DNA of 64,000 bases, from the NCBI GenBank assembly GCA_032718865.1, contig JALUTQ010000030.1:1116001-1180000 (forward strand), in the 5' to 3' direction. Position 1 is the first letter of the stretch; each line of letters opens with the position of its first letter. The notes beneath the pieces were generated by a model. The model saw only the letters and a program-made list of their open reading frames with translations, ran no database searches and was not told the origin of the DNA. Source of the DNA: Tilletia caries (lineage: Eukaryota > Basidiomycota > Exobasidiomycetes > Tilletiales > Tilletiaceae). Shown piece after piece: positions 1 to 10,969 of the stretch. Made by a program: the position numbers and the translations under genes.

Positions 1-459
1 GTTCACTACGTCCTTCGTCAAGCTCGAGCGGCATTCTCGGCAAAGCCGATGCTATGCTGACACGCAAGGCTCGAGATTGGCTTTGTGAACGTGGTTGATC
101 CCTTTTGCCCCTCAAATCTCAACCCTCAACGGCCCGACGTTACCGCCTGGTGAAGAGATATCTCAATGCAAAACGTTGTATATGATGCATGTTCGATTTG
201 GGTCAGATCTTGTGCGCCTGGATCCTTTGAACAAAGGATGAAGGCGAAGGATGTGAGAAAATACGAAGCTGTTCGACGCTCGGTCGTCCCTTTACCAGAA
301 CGATTGTCATTCCGCCGCTTCTCAGTTACTCTGAGCATGTCTCGTACTTCTGCTTCCTCAGGCACTCTGAATCCATGCTCACAGATCTTCCACTCTCAGG
401 CTTCCTTCAACCCTTCTTCAGCACCAAGAACAGAACAGGGGAGGCTTCAGGCCTGCTCC

Positions 460-870
460 TTCGGTCCTACCGGCAGTCGAGAGGAGCGCTTCTTCATCAT
501 CAACACCGACCTCCGCTTCCGCGAATCCACCACACAAGACGACGACGAGCCCACCTTTGTCTGGCACGACCCAGCCAACGACGACGACGAAGAACTGCTC
601 GACTTCGTGATCCACAGCGCACAGGTCAACGAAATCACCCGAAAGATGTTCTACGTCAACTCAAATGCAAGATGTTCTACGTCATCTTCCTCTAGTGCGC
701 ACACGAGCACGCCTTCGACGACAGCCTCGCGGCTCTGCAGTACAACAGCCGCAAGCCCGGCTCACAGCCCGCCGAGGAGGGGGAAGACAAGCAAGACCTC
801 AAGGCAGACGACCCGGACGCTCTCGCTGCACGGACACCGCTGTCGGGGTCCTCGTCAAGCAGATTGGCCG
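460..870 (+). pseudogene. Vid27-like N-terminal domain relic
   Basis: An open stretch reads REERFFIINTDLRFR, then EPTFVWHDP, then a run of acidic residues and ELLDFVIHSAQ. This order (hydrophobic strand, FVW-D-P, acidic loop, FV.) resembles, from memory, the N-terminal PH-like domain of fungal Vid27 proteins. After MFYV at about 645-657 the frame is lost. A 16-bp sequence starting AAGATGTTCTACG occurs at 643-658 and again at 669-684, a 26-bp-period duplication that shifts the frame. A further reading frame downstream (about 690-840) gives CAHEHAFDDSLAALQYNS and an acidic segment that could be its continuation. No long C-terminal domain follows, so it is a fragment or pseudogene. The family assignment is tentative; a short unannotated intron at the break is an alternative to frameshift. 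Confidence 0.4.
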
Positions 871-1450
871 ACGCTTTGTGCGTATGCTCTCTTTCTCTGT
901 CTCTTCACTCTGACTGCGCTGACACTGAAGTTCTTTATCTTTGCACAGCCAGCTCAGCATCGCATCCGCTGACAAGCGACGGGTCAACCAACGTGTAGAC
1001 GTAGACATGAATATGACCTTCTCCAATTGACCAGGCTCTCCGCCGTGTGGATCAATTTCCGTCCTGTCTCAGTCTCCGCCTCCGCCTTGTCCACCACCCC
1101 CAAAGTCAACTTCCAGTAAGCTTGACTTCATCAAGACCGGCCGTGCTGTGTTGCGGAAGGAAGTGCAAGTATTGGGCTGATCGTCAGCGTGAACAGTAGA
1201 AGAGGGTCAGAGCCTGGTACGCTTGTCCACAAGAGAGCCATAGAGCTCGGACAGATGGGCAATGACTGGCGTGCTGACTTTCTGAAGGACCTTACATATC
1301 TTGCGTTCTTCATACACAGATGAAGCTATGAGGACTTCAGAAGCCATGCTCTTTGAGTCAGATGTCAGACACTACACAACAAGGCGGAAAGGTAAGGCAG
1401 AAGGAAATTCATTTGGGAGGGCGACGATAGCTGAATGCTGATTGGAAATA
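871..1450. other. Interval without a supportable gene
   Basis: Short open frames only, none with a recognisable domain. It lies between the Vid27-like relic and the 3' end of the first oxygenase-like gene. Confidence 0.5.
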
Positions 1451-2531
1451 TCACATCGCCACACCTGGCTCCAACTTCTGCTTCTTGGCAGGTCCGCCCT
1501 CGTCTGGCTGTGACACCATCGCCCGGAAAGAATCGTACTGCGCCTTCATCTGCCGGTGTAGCGCCTCCAACTGGTGCGCGTAAGAAGGTCCCTTCGTGAT
1601 CAATACGTACGCCTCCTTGCCGCGACCGTCAGCTACGGCAGTGCCGCTGCTGTTCTTGAAGGTAATCCTCGATGCACAGGTCCTCGCCTCGACAATGCTA
1701 CAAAATCCGCCTACGATCTTTGCAGACATTTGGGAGCTCCGCAGGAAGTCATTCAGGTCGGGCTGGCCTGGAATCGTCCCATCAGAAAAGATCCAGTTGT
1801 TTGCATCTGTGCACTTCTTCTGCAGCACCAGCAAATCCCTTTCCATCGCCTGCAGCCAGTGCAGAAGTAAGGGTTCAAGCACGGCGCGCTTGCTTTTGAA
1901 GGCCCGCGAGTCCTCGCTACAGATCGCCGTCACCGCCGAGCGCGCGTTTGTCGTCTTCGTCGCGGGCACTGCCATGTACCGTGCCACCGACGTCTGGCAC
2001 AGGTCGGGAGTTGGCAGATCGATAGATACGCCCCAGAGCGCCTTCTGGAATGCCTCGTCGTTCAACTCTGCTTCGGCAGGTGGCGCAACAACCCTCGTGC
2101 AAACATGAAGACTAGTCCCCCACACAGTCTCCGGCAGGTTTGCAAGCCGGCACTGCTTGATAAACAAGAGGGCGAACTTCATATCCGTTCCCATGGCGCG
2201 CAAAATTTGAGACTTCGACGTCTCCCACACACTCGGAAACCTTCGCGCTAGTGTTATGATGTCGTTGAGGTTTAGAACGCCGCTGGGAGTGTGGTACGAA
2301 TGCACAGCCGCATGGATGTCGATCGGCGCCATTGCTGCGTAGTATGTCAGCAGCTTCGCTATAGCATCCGAGTCCGACTTGCTGTCCCCCGTCTTGGTGT
2401 CGAGCATCATCGCCGTATCCCACATTGCCTTCAGTAAGATGGATTTGTCTGAGGTTGAACGCCCAGAAAAGGATGCCAAGGGAGGAGGAGGAGGATTCGG
2501 CGGGTAGAATGCGGGCGGAGCAGGAGCAGGT

Positions 2532-2566
<35 letters not shown>

Positions 2567-4877
2567 TGTAGGTGCAGGTGCAGGTGCAGGTGCAGGTGCA
2601 GGTGCAGGTGCAGGTGCAGGTGCAGGTGCAGGTGCAGGTGCAGGTGCAGGTGCAGGTGCAGGTGCAGGTTCAGACGCCAGCATCTCGCAAAGTTGAAGGG
2701 CGATGTTGAGGAAAGGCAGCCAAACGATACGAGGAAGCGACTGCGCCGTACACAGCTGAACGAAGACCAACGCGCCCTCCATGTCGCTGTCGAAAGCTTT
2801 GAGGACAGTAGAACTGATTGCCTCCCAGACACTGGTCGACTTTGCCAAGCGAAGCAGGTCCTCGAATCGATGTTTTCCCGGTGGCTGGCTCGTTGCATAA
2901 GCTCCTTGAGGAAAGTGGGCAACGTATGTGCGGGCCAAATCCTCGAATGCGTCTGATCCTTCGCTCGCGTGCACAGCCGACCAGAGCTTTTCCTGCAACA
3001 CCTGGTTCCTGCGAGCATCCATGTCCGTCATGACGGAGACCGGGTGGCGGAAAAGCTCAAGCAGCCTCTTCATGAGCTGGTTTTTCGTCTCCGTCTGCAG
3101 TATGGTCGATTGCGTGAGTTCCTTGATCAAGTCCAAGATCAGGAGGGTCTTACCTGCGAAGGCGTTGACGATCTTCTCTCCCAACGTCTCCCAGAAACGA
3201 GGCTGCTGAGTCATCTGGATAATGTCGATGAACGGCGTCGTTGGAGCTGAGGCCTTCGGGTATACACTGTAGCGGTATGACGGCGTGAAGGCTTCCGGAA
3301 CGTGCGTTCCTCGTGGAAAAATGTCGAAGTAAACGGAGAAGAGGCCGTGTAGCTTCGGCTCCGAGGCGATGTGCTTGTACAGGGCCTGACCGAACTCGTT
3401 CTCCTTATTCGCGTCGACCTGACCCGCTGCCTTCATAGTAAAAACACGTTGCACGAACTTGTGTACCGTTTCTGGACTGGCACCGGCTGAGAGTAGATTT
3501 TCGAAGTACTCATTGACTCCGGCAAGGGAAAGCATCCTGTCTTCTGCCAGCTTGGCCGGCCAGGCGAGTAACAAGTACTTCTCGTAGGCAGTGTCTTTTG
3601 TGGGACCCTCGTTGCCTAAGTTACCCTCGTACGTAGTCGTGCGATGGCCACTCCACCGCTGAAGTCGTGTTTTGCTGTCTGGATTGAGAACATCAGCGTC
3701 GTCGAGGGTGATTGCTGACGAAGTCAAAGACTTGCCGTCCTAAGGAAAGAAGCGGTGTAAATCTGCAAGACGGCGAGCTTCCCACCTCCCATTCACAGTC
3801 GTATGAGCAGCCGCTGCCGTAGAAGGAGGAATGACGCCTGCCGTGCAACAAGTAGAACTTGAAGCGTTGATGAGGAGGCAAGGCGGCGTTCGCTGTGCGC
3901 AGATTTGCGACGCGGGCGCGATCTTGACCCTTGAGAGAACCGACGCCGAGCTCGCTGATGCTCTTCGGCGTGTATGAATGCTCCAAGTAGTAGTGGAACT
4001 CGCGATTGGCATCGGCCAGCTCAGCAAGGGCTCTGAGCATGGGCGCCTGCTTTTCCGGGGAGAAGGAGGGTGCTGGCTGCGTGTTGTTCGCAGGCCAGCA
4101 GACCGAGTATACCAGTGCCAGGCGGTAGCCTTCCGTGATGGGCTGGACTGCATGCTCGGCGTCGGCGTAATGAACAGCATAGTTGCACAGGTATTCGGCC
4201 GTGCCAGCTGCCGCGCCAAAATCGTGGATGACGGGATCCTCCGAGCCGTCCTTGAAGACTTGCAATTGTCCTCCCTTGTGTGCGGAAGGAAGCTGAATGA
4301 CCATGGTTGCGAACATTCGATCCTCCTTCTCCGTGTCACGGTGCTTTGCAAAGTGACCGCCCTCCTTGTAGAGCAGGAATTTGTAAAGGTGGAGCGTGAT
4401 TGGCGTTCCTGCGACACCGAACTTCTTGGCGATGAGCGGTGCTGCCTTCTGAATGCCTTCCGTCCAGCCGGGATTCGTGAGCCTGATCTTAGAAGGATCG
4501 AGCTGCCAGGAGTTGCGGACCGAGGTGTCGATGAGGGTGTCGAAGCCTCGTCCGAAAGGCGCCTGTTCGCACACTTTCACAATCTTCTCCGCTTGTTGCT
4601 CGTCGACGAGCGGGAGTGCGACCTTGCCGACGCCTTCGATGATCAAGCCGGGGATGGGAGGGAGGAAATTTGCGCTTGCGCCAAAACTGAACTCGCCGAG
4701 CTCGTGCTTTGTGGCAGCGAGTCCCGTTCCGAGATCGACAAGAGGTCCTTCTGTGTCGTACTCGACTTCCTCGTCCTCTTCACCGTCCTCATTCTCGAGC
4801 TCGGAGCCGCCTTCATCGATTTCGGCACTGCGACGCCGTTCGTACCTGTCGTATTTACTGCGGCCCCAGCGTCCCAT
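1451..4877 (-). pseudogene. 2OG-Fe(II) oxygenase-like protein, copy 1 (frameshifted)
   Basis: Two minus-strand frames, 4877-3693 and 3727-1451, together match the single-frame paralogues at 18029 and 33399. The first half carries the double-stranded beta-helix oxygenase motif: HFAKHRDTEKEDRMF (HxD pair), then VHYADAEHAVQPITEGYRLAL (distal His and the 2OG-binding Arg). This predicts an Fe(II)/2-oxoglutarate dioxygenase; the substrate is unknown. Near 3733-3740 copy 1 has one more base than copy 3 in the same position (TCCTTAGGACGGC against TCCTTGAAGGGC), which moves the frame. The C-terminal half has a long Ala-Pro dipeptide tract absent from the other copies. An upstream in-frame ATG at 4976 is an alternative start. 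An intron with acceptor-like CTTTCCTTAG was considered, but no suitable donor keeps the frame. Confidence 0.72.
2518..2670. repeat. GCAGGT/GCAGGA hexanucleotide repeat coding (Ala-Pro)n
   Basis: About 150 bp of tandem GCAGGT and GCAGGA units on the plus strand, read on the minus strand as alternating Ala-Pro and followed by a proline-rich stretch ending PPPPP. It lies inside the C-terminal half of oxygenase-like copy 1. The paralogue at 33399-36695 has only a short Pro/Ala segment here and the one at 18029 has none, so the tract expanded in this copy. Confidence 0.9.
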
Positions 4878-4985
4878 GTTGGCCTTTGGCGTGTGTGTGT
4901 GTGTTTCGATTGGGATGAGTATTTGGAGCGATGGTGTTGGACTCGGTGTTGGTCTTCTTGGTGCGAGGTATGCCATCGTTAAATA

Positions 4986-5096
4986 GGACGTGTTTCGAGA
5001 AGACAAACAAAAGCAAACGCGTCGCGAATCGTGAAACGCGTCAATAATAACGCGTCCATATTCTTGCTTTTCTTTATCAGATCGAGGAATTCTTTG
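4986..5096. promoter_or_regulatory. ACGCGT-rich dispersed repeat upstream of oxygenase copy 1
   Basis: A roughly 110-bp sequence beginning GTGTTTCGAGAAGACAAAC and holding three ACGCGT cores (in AAACGCGTC, AAACGCGTC and AACGCGTCC). A near copy in the same orientation lies at 17187-17300. ACGCGT is the MluI cell-cycle box core bound by MBF-type factors in other fungi. Here it sits just upstream of the oxygenase-like gene on the minus strand. A regulatory role is inference; it could be only a duplicated flank. Confidence 0.5.
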
Positions 5097-5336
5097 TGTA
5101 GGAGATACTTGTACCGACGTCTGCCTCGTGAACGGAGTCTTGAGACCGATCCTCTGATGATCATGATCACGTCGCGTCGCGTGACACGACTCTGCCCTTG
5201 TCGATCTCGAGCTCGGGCCAGAAGGATGACGATAACCACCATCCTTCCTGGCCCGACCTCTCCTCAGTAGTAAGGATCGGTCGCCTCGTCACCTTGACTC
5301 GTTCTCTCGATACTTTTTTCTTTCCAACAGTCTACA

Positions 5337-6785
5337 ATGTCCGAAGGACAGGAAGGTTCCTCTGCCGACCAGGGCGCCATTGCGCGCGCCCTGGCGGCTG
5401 CTCAACTCCGCGCTCGACAAGCTGCTTCCGACATACAACAACAACAACAGCAAGGCACTCTCCAAGCCTACGCGCAAGCTCGCGACAAGGACGTTACTCA
5501 CAGCGAAGCCCTTCAAGCTACCAGCTCCACCACGTCCACAAATCCGAACACCTCGATCTCGTCCGCCACTGGTTCAACTCCAGCTGGCCCCAGCTCGGTC
5601 TCGATACTCCCAGCAACAGCTACAGTGAGTTCCTCTTGCCCTGTCTCGTCTCCTGTCTCGATCCCCTTGACCTCGTCCCGCGATCTCGTCTCCATTCTTG
5701 CCCTCGCTCTCGAACTCGAACACTGACTCTTGCTTGTCTCGGCTACTTGCTTGTCTCTCGTCCAGGCCTCGACTGCGGGCTCAACACCTGCCCAGGCTTC
5801 CGCATCGAAGAGAACTCGACAATCCTCCAAGCCCGGTGACGCCACAAAGCAGCCGGCGCAGAAGCAAGCTCGGGTGGAGCCCCAAGCAGCTCGCACAGGT
5901 CCGACAGATGCCCAGCAATCCTCGAGCACAGCGAGCACCTCTCAGTCGACCAGCACACCAGCCCGCTCGTCGACTCCTCCCCCGAACCCGTCCATCAAGG
6001 CTCTGATCGACGCTTTCACACAGTTCTCGCCAAACAGCCGCTCCAACCTCATCGCCTCGTTGGCGAACATGGACAAGGTTCCGGGCGATGACACCAGCAT
6101 ACAATCCGGCCTCGAACAAGAACGACAACAGAGCGGCAACCCCCCGACTCTTGGCTCGTCTCGCGTCGATGCTGGTTCGTCTTCGCAGTCCAATGCTCAC
6201 CCTCATCCTCCAGGAGCCTCGACGACAAGCCATGAGAGAGGCGCTCCTCCTCATGCGTCTCAACATGCTCCCTCGCTGCCTCGTCTCTCCTCGCAACATC
6301 CGGTGATCCAGCGACCTGTCGGGTATTCAAAGTCGGCGATACTCGACAATTTCATCCTGCTCCCGAGTCCGGCTGTCGTCACCAAGATGACCTCATCCCA
6401 GTTGGTGCCTCTGTGGCATTTTACGAAGGAGGGCATCGCGGCGGGCTTCACAAAGTACTCTTCCCAGACCGACACAAGCAAGCGACTCCTCGAGAACCTC
6501 GGTGCGGACATTCCTCTCGCCAAGGAGCGCATGGATGACGAACACCTCAACTATGAGCAGTTCTCACGCGCCACCGACAACCAGATCGACATTCTCAAAG
6601 ATCTGGCGAAGGCCGAGGTCGACCCCATCAAGCGTCAACTCCTTCAAGAGGAGGCTGACATATGGGAGCTTGCTTACCTTCGCTGCGCCAAGGATGACCG
6701 AGCGAAGCGCCGATGGCCAATGATGGCCAAGTACGTTGCGCTGATGCGGCATAACTGGAATACAACTCCAGCAGGCGAGCGTTGA
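5337..6785 (+). CDS. Gag-like ORF of YR element 1
   Basis: Exon 1 is 5337-5624 (MSEGQEGSS, with a glutamine run). The intron is 5625-5765, with donor GTGAGT and acceptor CGTCCAG. Exon 2 continues in frame (ASTAGSTPAQAS) to a TGA at 6783-6785. The N-terminal part is Ser/Thr/Pro/Ala-rich; the C-terminal part (about 6390-6780) has the conserved block VPLWHFTKEGIAAGF, which matches VPLWHFTQEGIVEGR in the second element, and RRWPMMAKYVALMRHNW. These shared blocks mark a structural (Gag) protein. The TGA lies within sequence that continues in the same frame into the zinc-knuckle and RT region, so it may be either the natural Gag end or a nonsense mutation. Confidence 0.7.
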
Positions 6786-8936
6786 TTCGACCCCTCGAAG
6801 TGGCAGGATCCCATCTGGGAACACGTCATGATCCTCAAGGAGTCAGGCGCCTTCACCGAGCAGCCTTCAACGGTGATGCAGCACCAAGCCTCATCCTCCT
6901 CGCATGCGCACTTGTCGACCTCCCACACGCAACAGGCCTCGAGCTCGAAGCAGAAGCAGCCGCCTCGACAGCAGCAGCAGCCCTTTCCAGCCAGCTCCTC
7001 GGCAGAAACCCGCACCTACCGGGGAGCGTCTGTTTGCATCATGTGTGGGAAGGGGGCCTCACCCGGCCATAACTTCATCTCCTGCCGCGCTACCCCGCCC
7101 GGTCGATCATCTTGCTTTGCCTATCGGAAAGATCTCGAAAATCTCTTCCGGGCATCCGACCAAGCTTTGCTCTGCATGCGATTCAACCGAGGCATCTGCC
7201 CCCGCGCCGAGACAGGAGAGTCTCAGAGTCGTGCTGGGTGCACGAATGCTCGCTTTGCGGTTCCCGAGCACATGGAGCGCAGCAGTGCCAACTTGCTGCT
7301 CCAGCTCCGACCCGACCTAGCGGACAAGGGGCGACCCCTCAGCTCTGAGGGCTTTGCATCTGCCCTCAAACAATACGGCCTTCTCGACGCTTTCCAGACC
7401 ACTGTGGACGGCCTTCGAGATGGGTTCGACTTCGGCGTGCCTCGTATCAACAAGACGATCACGCCGACGAATCATGCTTCGGCTCGAGACAATCGGCAAG
7501 CACTGAACGACATTGCTGCAAAAGAGGTGGAGAAGGGCCGATGGGCAGGGCCCTACTCAAAGAACGAAGTCGAGCAAATCTTGGGACCTTTCCAGTCCAG
7601 CCCTCTCGGAATCATCCCAAAGCCAAATGGGAAGGTTCGACTCATCCAAGAATTCTCGCACCCGAAGAAGGAGAAGGCGAAGCGTTCTCTCGGGTACAAC
7701 AGCATCAACGCATACATCGAGTCCGACGAACTCCTCACCGGGTGGGACTCGGTATCGGACGTCTTCAAGCTTCTCAACTCGCTGCCGACCACAGTCGAGG
7801 GCGCGACAATGGATGCGTCCGAAGCCTTCCGCGGGTGCTTGGCTCGTCTCTCTCAGCTCCCCGGTCTCGTCGTGTGTCTCGACGACGACACTTTCTATAT
7901 CGATTTCTTCTTGGGCTTTGGCTTGGCGTCGGCCACAGGTGTCTGGGGTCTCGTCGGCGACGCCACCAAGGCAATCCTCGAAGCTCGTCTCGCTGGTCGG
8001 ATCAGGGTCCTCAAGTGGGTGGACGACTTCTTCACCATTCGCCTGGACCCGACAATCACAATCAACGACATCCTTGCTGCGACTAGAGAGCTGGACTTCC
8101 CTTGGAATCCGGAGAAGACGGTCGACTTCAAACCCAACCCGAAGTACATCGGGTGGGTGTTCAACATCCCGGAGAGGAAGGCTGTCCTGCCCCGAGAGAA
8201 GGCAGAGAAGTACGTCGATCGAGCAACACCTTTCGAGAAGGGGCTGCAACAAGACAAGAACACAACGCAGAAGCTGCTGGGCTCTCTGCAACACGTTGCC
8301 TTTGTGGCTCGTGACCTCCGACCCCACCTCGGCTCGATCGCCTCCTTTCTCGCCAGCTGGCCAGAAGATAAACAATACCAGAAGAGGTTCATCCCAGTCG
8401 AGGTCCAGAAGGAAGCGGGGTTCTGGGTCAAGGCCCTGTCGATTGTCCCGTTTATCCGATCTTATGCTCTTCCTCCGAATCGATTCCCGGACACGGTCTG
8501 GGTCGACGCCTCCACCGAATGGGGCATCGGTGTCATTGTCGGCGAAGCTTGGGGGGCTTGGAAGTGGCTTCCAGGATGGAAAGCTGATGGGAGAGGCATT
8601 GGCTGGGCGGAAGCCATAGCTCTCGAGTTCGGTTTGCTGGCGGCGAAGGCGTGTGGCGCCTCGAACTCGACAATCGATTTCAGGAGCGACAACCAGGGAG
8701 TCTTGTACTCCTACAAGAGGGGTCACAGCAGGGGTAAACAGATCAATACTGTCCTCAAGCGCGTTGTCGACATGGAACGAGACGATCGACTTCAACTCGA
8801 TATCAAATACATCGAATCCAAGCTCAACCCTGCTGACGACCCGTCGAGAGGCGTCTTCCCTTCTGGCCCTCGCTTGCCGACTTTCAAGATCCCCCCGCTC
8901 GTCTCCGCCTATGTCGTCCCGGCCGGGGACCTATAG
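6786..8936 (+). CDS. Reverse transcriptase-RNase H of YR element 1
   Basis: The frame is open from just after the TGA at 6785; the first ATG is 6828. Order: zinc knuckle CIMCGKGASPGHNFISC; a second Cys cluster around CMRFNRGIC; RT domain with SSPLGIIPKPNGKVRLI, the first catalytic Asp in DASEAFRG, the FGLASATG block and the catalytic pair in KWVDDFF; then RNase H with VWVDASTEWG, the WAEAIALEFG helix, DFRSDNQG and NPADDPSRG. All expected acidic residues are present. It copies element RNA into DNA. The stop at 8936 overlaps the start of the recombinase ORF in another frame, a usual arrangement in this class. Confidence 0.88.
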   Translation, partial: FDPSKWQDPIWEHVMILKESGAFTEQPSTVMQHQASSSSHAHLSTSHTQQASSSKQKQPPRQQQQPFPASSSAETRTYRGASVCIMCGKGASPGHNFISCRATPPGRSSCFAYRKDLENLFRASDQALLCMRFNRGICPRAETGESQSRAGCTNARFAVPEHMERSSANLLLQLRPDLADKGRPLSSEGFASALKQYGLLDAFQTTVDGLRDGFDFGVPRINKTITPTNHASARDNRQALNDIAAKEVEKGRWAGPYSKNEVEQILGPFQSSPLGIIPKPNGKVRLIQEFSHPKKEKAKRSLGYNSINAYIESDELLTGWDSVSDVFKLLNSLPTTVEGATMDASEAFRGCLARLSQLPGLVVCLDDDTFYIDFFLGFGLASATGVWGLVGDATKAILEARLAGRIRVLKWVDDFFTIRLDPTITINDILAATRELDFPWNPEKTVDFKPNPKYIGWVFNIPERKAVLPREKAEKYVDRATPFEKGLQQDKNTTQKLLGSLQHVAFVARDLRPHLGSIASFLASWPEDKQYQKRFIPVEVQKEAGFWVKALSIVPFIRSYALPPNRFPDTVWVDASTEWGIGVIVGEAWGAWKWLPGWKADGRGIGWAEAIALEFGLLAAKACGASNSTIDFRSDNQGVLYSYKRGHSRGKQINTVLKRVVDMERDDRLQLDIKYIESKLNPADDPSRGVFPSGPRLPTFKIPPLVSAYVVPAGDL

Positions 8937-10191
8937 TTGGCCCCTGAAGGAGACGAAACGGGTGAACAAGTCGACGTCGAGTTCCAGTGTCGACGGCTTT
9001 GGGGGGAGCCACGATGTCGACCTGCTAATCCCATCGGCCTTTCCACCCTCGCTAGACTCGACGGCTTTCCCCGCCGACGAGGACATGACCCGACGAACTC
9101 TCTTTCCAAACATACCACCCGAGGACCGCCTCATCAAATGGCGCCCGGGCAGATCGATACGCAACGTCCTTACCCTCTCTTCAGGGAAGGAGCTTCCCGG
9201 TACTTCTTTTCTCAACCTGGCTGTCGGGAGAGCACTCGGCTCGTCTCTGGAGCCCTCGACTCGATCCAACTACGGCTACGCAATTGGCACTTTTCTCCGA
9301 TTCTGCTTCGAACTTGGGCTTTCAACAATCGACATCTTCCCCATCTCTGAAGGGCTCCTTCTCGCCATCGTCTCCACCCAGGCTGGCTCCAAGGCGAAAG
9401 TTACGGTCTCCAACTACCTCTCCGCCTTATCAGCATGGCATGACATCTGGGGGGTCGAATGGAAGCGCTTTCCGCTCGTAGATCGCGCGCTCCAAGGCGT
9501 AGCCCGACTCGCTCCCGACAAACTCCCGCTTCGTCCCCCAGTCCGACTCTCTGATCTCGCGGCCGCTCGCTCTATGCTTGACATCGACTCCAACCCTCTC
9601 GACGCTGCGGTCTCGGCCTGCGCTCTCGTTACCTTCTGGGCTGCGTGCCGACTAGGAGAGACGACCTGCCCATCACAAAACTTCTTCAACCCAGGTCGAC
9701 ACGTCACTCGCTCTGCTGTCTCGGCCATCCGTCTCCTTCCAGACGACGCCCTGGCCCTGTCCTTCCACCTTCCGTGGACGAAAACAACGAAACGCGCGGG
9801 TATGACAAAAGTCCTCTCGTCCCAACCTGATCTACTCGACCCGATCTCAGCTCTCCATCACCACCTGTCGTTCAACACGACTCCCTCGACCGACAACTCT
9901 TCGACTTCCCTCTTCGCGTACCGAGTCAAGGCCGGCCGGGGATGGAGGCTTGTTCCGCTATCCAAAGACAAGATGCTCGACGTCTTTGGCCACGCCCTCG
10001 CACGAGCAGGACTACCTTCTCTCCCTGGCCACTCGTTCCGAATCGGCGCCGCGACGTTCTACTGGCACCACGGCGCCACGGTGGAGGAGATCAAGCTCCT
10101 CGGAGGTTGGGACTCCGACTAGTTCAAGATCTACCTCCGCGACCCTGTTCTCGGTCTTGCGCCGCTCCAACAGCGGCTCGGTGCTTTGTGA
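8911..10191 (+). pseudogene. Tyrosine recombinase of YR element 1, stopped before the catalytic Tyr
   Basis: The ORF overlaps the RT frame; ATG 8911 is the best start. Core features are SSLEPSTRSNYG (N-terminal SAM-like domain), the first catalytic Arg in CRLGET, the His-Arg box GHSFRIGAATF and the terminal GGWDSD block. A TAG at 10120-10122 follows immediately. In the same frame after the stop comes FKIYLRDP, whose Tyr codon (10132-10134) should be the nucleophile, and then a natural end at 10189-10191. The enzyme as read therefore lacks its nucleophile. CAG to TAG would explain it with one change. It would integrate the circular DNA copy in a working element. Confidence 0.82.
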
Positions 10192-10199
10192 CTCTTCCC

Positions 10200-10937
10200 T
10201 CTCGCTCGCTCGTACTTGCTCTTCCCTGATCCCCTTGCTCTCGCACTCGTACTCGCACTCGCACTCGCATTCTCGCAACGCTGATCTCGATCTTCTCTCG
10301 TAGCTCCCCTGATGAATTCTGCAATCGTTGTCATTCTGAACGTCAACTCTTGTCTCGTTTCTCGATTGATGTCTGTTCAAATGATCGTGCTCGTCGAAGT
10401 CAAGAAGGAAAGTCGGCGCCCCGGCCTCGGAGCGTCCCTCTGCGAGTCCCGCTTCCTCCGAGCACGACGGGATGGCGGGCCGCCTTCGTTCTAACTCAGA
10501 ACCGGTCAGACCTGAGCCTGGGTCTTACAGACATGTGCATTACTATGCACGGACATCAAAAGGCACTCGATCGATTACACTCGAAGTTTCAGTAGGAAGT
10601 GAACGAGGAGATGAAATCGCTGTCGCTCGGCCTCGGCTGCAGTGAGGACGTGACGCGTAATGCCAAGACACATGGCACCGCGTCGCGTCGGGATCGGGAG
10701 TGGAAAAATCTTCTCATAAGTCGGCCCGACGCGCGTCGGTGCCTCTGACGGACGACCACATCATCAGTCAGTCGTCCTCACTCACGTCCTCACTGCTATC
10801 CCCTCATAGGTGCGCAGTCGAGTAGATCATTGACTCAATCCCTTTCTTTCGTTCCTTCACTCGCACCTCATCCTTCGCACTCGCCCACCATCACATCACA
10901 TTCTTCAATCTCTTCCCTTTCAAGCATCGCAAGCGCA
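10200..10937. other. Junction region between the two YR elements
   Basis: Contains the non-coding 3' part of element 1 (a run of ACTCGC repeats at about 10240-10275 and the shared terminal blocks near 10465-10560) and the leader of element 2. No gene is visible. Confidence 0.5.
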
Positions 10938-10969
10938 ATGTCGCAGCGCTCTGCTCCCTCCTTCTTCAG

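Larger units (their letters stand above)
5100..10590 (+). mobile_element. YR (DIRS/Ngaro-like) retrotransposon 1
   Basis: Order on the plus strand: Gag-like ORF with an intron, reverse transcriptase plus RNase H, then a tyrosine recombinase. This is the YR-retrotransposon layout (no integrase of the DDE type, no LTRs). No target duplication is expected for this class and I saw none. Ends are approximate: the 3' part around 10465-10560 shares short blocks (GATGGCGGGCC, then GGGTCTTAC, then CTATGCACG) with the 3' end of the second element near 17050-17125. Two in-frame stop codons (6783 and 10120) suggest this copy is not active. Confidence 0.8.

Noticed and set aside
3690..3800. An intron joining the two halves of oxygenase copy 1
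   Set aside because: An acceptor-like CTTTCCTTAG exists, but protein similarity to copy 3 continues right up to it, leaving no room for an intron; a one-base insertion explains the data better.
7557..8795. Long minus-strand frame opposite the RT gene of YR element 1
   Set aside because: It mirrors the codon pattern of the plus-strand RT-RNase H gene and shows no domain; a shadow frame.
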